A DNA stretch of 64,000 nt from Ceratodon purpureus. Lineage: Eukaryota; Streptophyta; Bryopsida; Pseudoditrichales; Ditrichaceae. The translations under genes and the position numbers were made by a program. The notes beneath the pieces are model-generated. The model saw only the letters and a list, made by a program, of their open reading frames with translations. It did no database searches and was not told the origin of the DNA. Positions 57,208-64,000 of this stretch are shown piece by piece. The stretch spans positions 100,418,009 to 100,482,008 of the forward strand of contig CM026426.1 of the NCBI GenBank assembly GCA_014871385.1, in the 5' to 3' direction. Position 1 is the first letter of the stretch. Every line of letters begins with the position of its first letter.

Positions 57208-58135
57208 ACTCTGCCCCTCTGCCCGACCCCTCCCACGAGCTCCACGCCCACCTCGGGATCCTGGTCCCCCGGGGCCCGCCCACGCCCCAAATTTGCGCCT
57301 CGCCCTGTCCCCACCTCGCCTCCATCGGCGATGGCCACCTCCGTCAACTGCTCACCTCCCCCCCTTCCCCGTCCTCGTCCCAGAGCCCTCCCTCGTCCGC
57401 GTCCCCTTCCCCTCTGTACCGTTTCCTCCACTCCCCCAACTCCCGATTCTCCCAACCTCTCCGCTGCCCCCATCTCTACGCCATCTCCCATCTCACTGCT
57501 CTCCCTCTCCCTGTCCGAATCCCAATCTCTGTCCGAATCCCCCTTATCTCCCTCCCATCTCCCTCTTCCCCCGGCCGTCTCCCATCTCTTCCTTCCCTGA
57601 GCCCTCCCATACCGTCATCCCCATCCTCGCTCACCCCAATCCCTCCCATCTCCCAAGTCCCTCCCTCTCCGAACTGTCGCTCCTCCGTCACCTCTTCCTC
57701 GGCAAACCCCCTCCCACGGCCCATGCTTGCTCTGCCCCGACCGCGACCTCTTCCTGGCCCTCGCCCTCTCTCGCTTGTCCGCCCTCCCCTGCCGCGACCA
57801 CGACCACGGCCCCCTTGCACCACGGCTTCCTCGCCAACCCCTCTCCCTGTCGCTTGCATACGCGCTCCTCTCCGACCCCTCCCTGTCAACGTCACGAGCA
57901 GCCCTCCATCCTCTCCGTAAGCCATTCCTCCCCCCTCCATGTCTTCCTCTCCCACCACCTCGTCATCTTCATCACTTGTCGAGTCTTCACTCGAGCTATT
58001 CACCTCCTTCGCTAATTTTCTAACACACTCTGTTTCTCTCCTTGATATGGGTGCGTGTTCTTGCAGGTTCCATAATTCGGGGGAGAGCAGAGTGGAGGAG
58101 GTGATGCACCTTGCATTACCTGAATCAAGCGCCAA
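57208..58135 (-). CDS. Arg/Gly-rich and acidic N-terminal region of the piggyBac gene
   Basis: Minus-strand open frames here (58135-57476 and 57491-57123) have an acidic part (SSSEDSTSDEDDEVVGEED) followed by RGRG repeats (GRGRGRGGRTSERGRGPGRG). The transposase frame itself is also open upstream with the same RG character. The three frames overlap, which suggests one gene with indels in repetitive DNA or a spliced leader. I cannot set the start. Confidence 0.35.
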
Positions 58136-59000
58136 GTATTCGCTTGGCCCCTCCGTCGTGGTCCCCTGGAGGTGAGACTCCTCGAGGTGTCCTCACCCAC
58201 CGCCCATCTCGCCATACCCGCCCTTGTTCCGCCCCACCATCTCCGATTCCGCCTGCAGCATCCCCGCCCACGTCCCCCGCAGCCCGCTGTGCTGCCCTTG
58301 CTCCTCCCTCGTCGGCACCTGCTGCGAGCGCCTCTCCGCTTGGCTGCTCAGATCCGGTGGCGCCTCGCCCCACCCCGGCGGCTCTGCTTGGCTGCTGCGT
58401 TGCAGCACCTCCAGCGTCTCGTCGCCCATCTCCGACACCGTGGCCGGCGCCCCCTCTACCACCTCGAGGTGCTCGCAGTCCCCTGCCTCGCCTCGCCCTT
58501 GCAGTGGCACGCCTCCTTGCAGGTCGGATAACTCTTCCTGCAACCTCCTCTTCTTCGTCATTCCCGTTTGCAAGGAGGGGGGGCAACCCGCCATTAAGTG
58601 TCCATGGTCGATTGTGTGTTGGGCGTAGCCATCCATCAGGGGAGCTGGCGGGATCTGGCCAGATGAAGAATCGAAGCAACTCGTTGAGCCAATCCGGGAA
58701 ACCATCAGGCCGGCCCTCCTCTCGACGTTCCCCCCACCTCAAGATATAAGCAGTCCACTTCCGAAAAGAGTAGCGAAGGCCCTGGTTGGTGTTGTGAATA
58801 TTTGCCCACCTTGCTCCCACGAAGCCAGGAAGCCCCCTCAGGTAACTCTCCACAAAAAGGCCCAAAACCAGTGATGTTTGGTAGTCGTTTGCTCCTTGCT
58901 CCTCTCTTAGCCAATGCTCAATAGCTGGTATATGCTCGCTCAGATCTAGTGGTGGTTCTGGTGGAGGTGGGAAAGTATAACGGGATGGTGCATATGCCAT
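58125..59000 (-). CDS. Upstream ORF in the piggyBac candidate, unknown function
   Basis: ATG at 59000 opens a frame with a protein-like first half: PLDLSEHIPAIEHWLREEQG, YQTSLVLGLFVESYLRGLPG and LRYSFRKWTAYILRWGERR, then WLNELLRFFIWPD. From about 58570 the frame becomes Ala/Arg/Gly-rich and implausible. The overlapping frame at 58705-58193 then looks more natural (KKRRLQEELSDLQGG, ETLEVLQRSSQAEPP), so a slip in the G/C run near 58575 probably divides one gene. The family is unknown. It is co-oriented with the transposase. Confidence 0.45.
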   Translation of the reverse strand: MAYAPSRYTFPPPPEPPLDLSEHIPAIEHWLREEQGANDYQTSLVLGLFVESYLRGLPGFVGARWANIHNTNQGLRYSFRKWTAYILRWGERREEGRPDGFPDWLNELLRFFIWPDPASSPDGWLRPTHNRPWTLNGGLPPLLANGNDEEEEVAGRVIRPARRRATARARRGRGLRAPRGGRGGAGHGVGDGRRDAGGAATQQPSRAAGVGRGATGSEQPSGEALAAGADEGGARAAQRAAGDVGGDAAGGIGDGGAEQGRVWRDGRWVRTPRGVSPPGDHDGGAKRILGA

Positions 59001-59099
59001 GAGATCTATGTGTTGCTAATCTATTTGCAAATCCCTTGTGCACAGGCCCCTTTCACCTTGCTGCCACGAATCTGTGCTTGCACATGCGGCTAACAACGC

Positions 59100-59940
59100 C
59101 CCTCCCAACTTTTCCCTCCACCCTAACCCCCTTCCCTCTTGGATCTCTCTCTTCTCCCTCCCCTTCCCCGAATCCCTCCTTGCCTTCTCTTCCTCTCTTC
59201 CCTTTTCTGCTGTCACCCTCTCTTCCGTCTCGCTGCCTCGCTCTCACTCCCCTCTGTCTGATCCCCCGCTCACCTCGCCCCCCCCTTCTCCCTGTCCGAA
59301 TCTCTCCCTCCCTTCTCCCCCTTTTTTTTTTGTTTCCTGCTTTTTTTTAAATCTCTCTCGTCTCTCCTCGCCTCGTAGTCACTCCCCCCTTGCAGTCACT
59401 TCCACCTCACTGCTCTCCCTCTCCCTGTCCGAATCCCTCTCTCCCTCCCTTTTTTTTTTTTTTTTTTTTTTTTTCTTGCTTTTTTTTTCTCTCTCGTCTC
59501 TCCTCGCCTGGCTCACTCCCCCTACCCTGTCTGGACCTCTCAAACTCTCCTTCTCCCTGTCCGAGTCTCTCCCTCCCTTCTCCCCTTTTTTTTGGTTTCT
59601 TGCTTTTTCTTAAATCTCTCTCGTCTCTCCTCGCCTCGCAGTCACTCCCCCGTCTCTGATTTCCCACCTCACTGCTCTCCCGCTCCGTGTCCGTCACCTC
59701 TCCTCTCCCTGTCCGATCTCCCTGTCCGAATCTCTCTCCTCTCCCTCTCCTGTCTAAATCTCTCTCCTCTCCCTCTCTCTGTCAACCTCCCCAATCTCGC
59801 CCTCCCCCTCACTGCTCCCCCTCTCCCTGTCTGAATCTCTCCTTCTCTTTTTTATGTTGCTTGACTCTTCTCTCTTTGCTCTCCTCGCCTCACTCTCTGT
59901 CCGAACCTCTCCCCCGTGCTCTCGGTCCCCTCCCACTGTA
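59100..59940 (+). repeat. Polypyrimidine satellite-like tandem array
   Basis: Units of about 105-150 bases begin with CTCCCTGTCCGAATCTCTC (near 59291, 59424, 59559, 59721 and 59826) and include a T-run, then TCTCTCGTCTCTCCTCGCCTC and CAGTCACTCCCC. The same CTGTCCGAATC words recur near 57520-57545 inside the RG-coding region. Nearly all bases on the plus strand are C or T. Long Ser/Leu/Pro ORFs across it are compositional. Confidence 0.85.
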
Positions 59941-61689
59941 CCACAATCTGCCCCTCACAATCTACCCCTCACAATGCCGAGATGCCTCATGTTGCCAGCC
60001 CTTGCAATTCCTCTCACAATTGCAAAGTTAGAGCTCCTGTTATCTCAGCTCACTCAACAGCCCCTCTCCTCGCCACAAATGCCTCAACAGTCTCTTTGTT
60101 CTCCGAATTTGCATTCATGTATAGAGTGTAGGCGATCTAGAAGTGACGGCCATCTTCATTTCTTGTGCATTTGCACTTGTCAGGTGGAGCTCACTTTGGA
60201 GGCTGCCCTCAGATTGTAGGATCTGATTTCTATTTCGACTTGAATGCAATTGTTTTTGGAGGCTACCAGAATCTAATTTGGACCATTATTGCCTGCTTCC
60301 CTTGGATTCTATAAGTCCAGTTTTGCTCCTTCTTTGTGTATGCACTTGTAGTTGCTTTGAAGTTCTAGCCGCAGCCAGCCACTTCATTTGAGTTTTTTTT
60401 GTTTGAATGTAGTTGTGACATGTGGATGTGGAGTTTGGACGGACATGTTCCCTCCTCCACTGTGGCAGCCTATGTGGATGTTACTTTTTTGCTCTCCCTT
60501 GCTGCCCCCCCATCTTCACCCTGCCCCCCTCCAAATGCCCAACTCTTTGGGCACACTCTCGAAATTTCACCAAACACTGGTTTTTCACTCCCGAAACTAC
60601 TGCCCATACACACCTCCTCAACTTCAGATTGAAAAAGTTGAGTGCGCGGTATTGATCATTTCCACTTTGGAGCACTCTCTAAAATCACCATTTTGAAATT
60701 TTGATGTAAAAAAAAGTAATTTCGATAATTTACACCATCCAGAATTGGAAAAAAATTACCCGGATGAAAAACTGTCAACTGAATGACGGCTGCGAACGGT
60801 CAAAGAATGAGATCGACCAGTTTTTGGTCGTTTGGGCGTTTAGGGGTTAAAGGAAAAGAAAACAAGGGGATCAACCTGGATCCCACGACAGGGACGACTA
60901 CTAGTTGGAAACGGAGGCCATCTAACCAAGTTTGGTGACCAAAAAATTTTGTGTTACTGCTCAAGGGTTGGCTATTGTCGAAAATGGGGAGGCCAAGACA
61001 GTTCAGCAATGAAAACGCGGGTGTCCATTCAGTGGGGACCGAGGTTGGTGTATGAGCGAGTCGAGGTAACCCGCTATGTGCAGGTAGAACTTGGCAAAAA
61101 GTGAGATTGGTTGAAATTGCTTTGACAGTATTGTAGTCTTGATGAGAGAACCATCAGATACCCTGGTTCATGTTGCGGTTGCTGAGGTTTAGGGTTTGAA
61201 CACTGGGTATATGGCGTTGGTCCATTACTTAGTACTTTCCATACATGTTAAAGGCGGAGTACTGCGGAGCTGATTTTCAGTATACGGGGAGGCGAACCAA
61301 GCACACCGGACACCGCGTATACTACTAACCGTCAACATGTCAGCTGGCAATATTCAGTTCAACCAAGAGTTCAGTTTTCTCTCTAAATCAAAATTACACG
61401 CCTGGAGTATGATAAATTCCACTGTTCAAATAGCGTCAATGCTATGTGTAATGTCCTATAGTGTCATCTAACCCGGGGTCAGTCTTCTGAACTCATCACA
61501 CAACAGACCGCACCGTGTAACTATCTATCCGTAATTCTTTCCTACTGTGCCGGAAAATCTTACAAACACAACGTTCAGGATCAAGAATGCCGTAAGAGAT
61601 TTACTGAAACTACCCACGTCATGTATTCACATTATCAGTATAAGCTATGCACAGTGCATTTTTGGTGCCCCCGACTAGTACTAGTCGTC
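59941..61689. other. Right part of the piggyBac candidate and flank
   Basis: No convincing ORF. The TTAA candidate border is at 60847-60850. 61672-61687 is a perfect 16-base palindrome (CGACTAGTACTAGTCG lies just outside 61690). Confidence 0.4.
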
Positions 61690-62487
61690 TCTGATTCAAG
61701 TCTTGTTAAAGAAATCTGGGTGACTGAGGAATTCTATCAAGGCGTCCATCTTCGCGATCTCTGTCTGGAGGACTTCATATTTTTTGTTGGATTCTCCCCT
61801 TATGCGGAAGAATGTTGCTTCAGTCGATGCCAACGTGCTCTCTGCAGCCGCAATGGATTAACTTAATTTCTCAACTCGATCTTTCGCGAAATCCAGATTT
61901 GTGGCTGCAATGACCACCGTGTCGTCCAGTATATTCTGTACTCCGCAGATCCCCCCCTGTTTCCTCACGACTGTTGCCCGACCAATGCTTCGACCATCCG
62001 AACTGCTCCGTTGTAGTTCTCATTGCGTTCGCGCGTTGGTGGGCACTCTCAACGCAAGGAACCTTGTCGCTCCATGATTTGTAAGTCTTTTGTAGACTCT
62101 GAAGCTTGAATTGTGCTGTCTCCAGGTTTTTGCTGGCCACGCGTAATTTCTCCTTCGCCTCTGCGCTTTCAAAGGATGCTTCTTGACGACGTTCATGGGC
62201 CAAATTCCGTATGGAGTTCGTTAGCCTCGCGAGACCTTGCAAGGGCAATTTCGGTGGGGCCCGTCTCCACTTTTATCTGTCGAAGCCGGGACGTTTGCAT
62301 CCTATCTCTGACATCCTCTCTCTCTTAGCGATGTAGCTTGCTTTGGATCCGAGGGGCCTTCTGGTGGAGCCCTGGCTACCCCGTCTTCTTCCTTATTATT
62401 CGGGTGGGGCGGGTTCTGTAGAGGGACAAATTCACATCGCCATTCCTGTGGCAATGTGTGCAGTCCATCAAAACAACTGTGAAACAA
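61690..62487 (-). pseudogene. Coiled-coil protein remnant
   Basis: Minus-strand pieces in different frames are all helical. 62248-61871 starts with RRQEASFESAEAKEKLRVAS and NLETAQFKLQSLQKTYKSW. A shifted frame gives LDDTVVIAATNLDFAKDRVE and, after a stop, IAAAESTLASTEATFFRI and KKYEVLQTEIAKMDALIEFL. This is the pattern of a long coiled coil broken by indels and stops. Family unknown; no neighbour helps. Confidence 0.4.
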
Positions 62488-63774
62488 ATCCGCATACAGA
62501 AGTTGGAGGTTTAGGAGTTATGATAGAAACAAGGTGCGTTTCCAAAGGATAGAGCGCAAGGTTGCGAATTAGTACATCTAAGTAAACAAGACGTAGGGGT
62601 CAGTACTTATGTAAACATACAGTGATTTATTTAATAGTAAGCCAATTTTCATTTCTGATAACTTCAAATATCATGCGCATCGTAGAATCGACATAAAACA
62701 GGACGGGGAAATTAATTTTGCTATGGGGTATATGTTCATGGTCTATTTTTCAAAATTAAATTTAAAATTAATTAATTAATTTTGTATTATTTATTTAATT
62801 TACATGGCCACGCCGCCCCCTCATGCTTATCGCCACCGCTCTCCCAATTGAGAGATATAACATGCCTGTTATCTCAATGCGTTCAAGCTCCACACATGCT
62901 TGGCAACAAGGTCCCCAAGCCTCAGGACATCTCCCATGCTCCCTCGCCCCTGCATTTCCCGAAATGCATAGGATGTACCTAGTTCACGAATGCCCACGTT
63001 TAGCTCAGGTTCAGCTCAGAAAAGCAGCTCAGGTTAAGCTCAGGAGCAAAGGGAGGGAGTATTTATCCTTGTGAGATTGCCGAACCCCAGTGCTTATGGG
63101 ATAATCTGCAAACACTTCTTCTGAGAAAGTTACTCATCGGCATAGTACTCCTGCTTTTCTGACGAGATCCTCGAATACCGAAGTGAATGGAAGTATATTC
63201 ATGTGTGTGTCATGGCTTTCAGAAATTAGATGCTATTTCTGCAAGGCATTAAAACTGAGCTGCCTGGGCTTTGCCGCATGTTGTTATGTGGAGGATTTTG
63301 GTTATTCCCAAACCACATCAACAGAAGGTCTCAAGTCATTTGTGTTTAATGAGCCTGTGGTCATAGATGCTGCTCAGATACCTTCACTGGGCCCAACTGC
63401 TATGTTCGTTGTAAGTTTCTTTTCCAAGTCATTAGTTTATGGATCTTAACTTTGTTGAAAATGAGAGCAGTTTCTGGTTCTGCATAGATATGTTGAGATG
63501 CTGGTTCTGCATAGATCTGTTGAGATGCTGCTTGAAGTGGATACTGATTCGAAACTGGTTCAACTTGAAGTGGATATTGCCATCAGGCATCTTGAAGTGG
63601 ATAATGATTCAGTGTCTTATGAGCTCAGCTTCAATCGTTTCTTCTCGATTCCACATCATCTTCAAATATATATTTGGTGAGTTTTATATCCATATCTTCT
63701 TTGGTCTTATTTTACAATGAATTCTCAAATGTTTCTTCAATTCTCATAGACTTAATTGCAATTTACAGATCATC
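62488..63774. other. AT-rich DNA with exon-like islands
   Basis: 62690-62810 is A/T repeat-like (TTAATTAATTAATT). 63183-63414 (plus) is open and ends at a GTAAGT donor (reads SFVFNEPVVIDAAQIPSLGP before it), an exon candidate of unknown gene. 63474-63527 has two 27-base tandem units (CTGGTTCTGCATAGATATG...), and CTTGAAGTGGATA recurs three times after it. Confidence 0.4.
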
Positions 63775-64000
63775 ATGCGTACCCGAACATTGAGCAATCA
63801 CGAGAGGGGTCTAATCATAGAATTGAGGAATGCTGGGATTAAATCTGGACGGATTGTAGAATTACTGGGAATGCCTCGTTCTACCGTTTCCACAGTTCTA
63901 ACAAAGTGGAAGAAATTTGGGTTTAGTACCACTCAGAAACCTAAACCGCGACCACCAAAGCTATCTGATCGTTCAGTTAGGGATCTAGCACGCCTTGTTC
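63775..64000 (+). CDS. Tc1/mariner-type transposase, N-terminal HTH, cut by the window end
   Basis: ATG at 63775 follows a TTTACAG acceptor-like site (63762-63768) and the frame is open to the window edge (75 codons). It encodes a paired-like helix-turn-helix: LSNHERGLIIELRNAGIKSG, IVELLGMPRSTVSTVL, then a RPPKLSDRS GRPR-type motif and the start of the second HTH (VRDLARLV). This is the DNA-binding half of Tc1-type transposases; the DDE half lies beyond the window. The state of the gene cannot be judged. Confidence 0.72.
   Translation, partial: MRTRTLSNHERGLIIELRNAGIKSGRIVELLGMPRSTVSTVLTKWKKFGFSTTQKPKPRPPKLSDRSVRDLARLV

Larger units (their letters stand above)
54441..60846 (-). mobile_element. 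Candidate piggyBac element, 6.4 kb
   Basis: TTAA at 54437-54440 is followed by CCCCCAACCG; TTAA at 60847-60850 is preceded on the other strand by CCCCTAAACG. TTAA target sites and CCC-starting ends are the piggyBac hallmark. The first 16 end bases match in about 10 positions, so the borders are tentative. Inside lie a piggyBac transposase, an upstream ORF and a satellite. 54960-55420 is GC-rich without a clear gene. Confidence 0.45.

Noticed and set aside
57070-58030. Long Pro/Ser/Leu-rich plus-strand ORFs of up to 307 codons
   Set aside because: They are antisense to the RG-rich part of the piggyBac gene and arise from C/T-rich composition; three overlapping frames are open at once.
59036-60031. 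Ser/Leu/Pro plus-strand ORFs
   Set aside because: They run through the pyrimidine satellite in several frames and consist of repeat words.
1-64000. Reassigned stop codons (alternative genetic code) because many ORFs have in-frame TAG/TGA/TAA
   Set aside because: All three stops occur, at positions where paralogues have different residues (Trp, Arg, Lys), together with frameshifts. That is pseudogene decay.

Overview
This is a eukaryotic nuclear window with no bacterial architecture. It contains spliced or splice-like ORFs, LTRs, homopolymers, pyrimidine-rich satellite and many decayed transposons. CACTA genes of the tnp2 and Transposase_24 types, with a DUF8039-like exon, point to a plant or streptophyte genome. 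A piggyBac element, a Tc1-like HTH, a pogo/CENP-B transposase and a two-gene PIF/Harbinger family in one place suggest a non-flowering lineage (charophyte alga, bryophyte, lycophyte or fern). That lineage guess is inference. I see no confident host housekeeping gene, rRNA, tRNA or CRISPR array.

Layout. 1-9813 is the right part of a CACTA element: a broken tnp2 on the minus strand, an open coiled-coil ORF, a spliced TNPA-like Transposase_24 gene and a DUF8039-like exon, ending at a TAGTG terminus. 10300-11838 is an unrecognised minus-strand gene in three blocks that share one frame. 12300-16200 is mostly degenerate. 16221-17670 is a transposase-like pseudogene. 18050-22124 is a pogo/CENP-B transposase pseudogene interrupted by a 249-bp MITE (18438-18686) and by a 783-bp solo LTR (21005-21787, TSD CTCGC); removing the LTR rejoins an open frame. 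25710-31883 is a MULE with 405-bp terminal inverted repeats and a SWIM-type transposase with several stops. 32011-37083 and 48406-53482 are two PIF/Harbinger copies of almost equal length (5.07 kb). Each has a SANT/Myb-like ORF1 (+) facing a DDE transposase (-), and the two copies carry different lesions. Between them lie a second tnp2 fragment (37930-38380), a gag-like retroelement remnant (38560-41700) and AT-rich DNA. 54441-60846 is a candidate piggyBac element with an almost intact transposase, an extra upstream ORF and a polypyrimidine satellite. The window ends inside a Tc1/mariner ORF that starts at 63775.

How the parts relate. Nearly all coding potential belongs to transposons. The nesting gives relative ages: the pogo ORF is older than its MITE and the solo LTR. 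The two Harbinger copies allow each other's damage to be read. The observations most worth a second look are the LTR hairpin arrays with compensatory changes, the paired two-gene Harbinger elements, the two-ORF piggyBac candidate and the long-TIR MULE with unexplained internal sequence.
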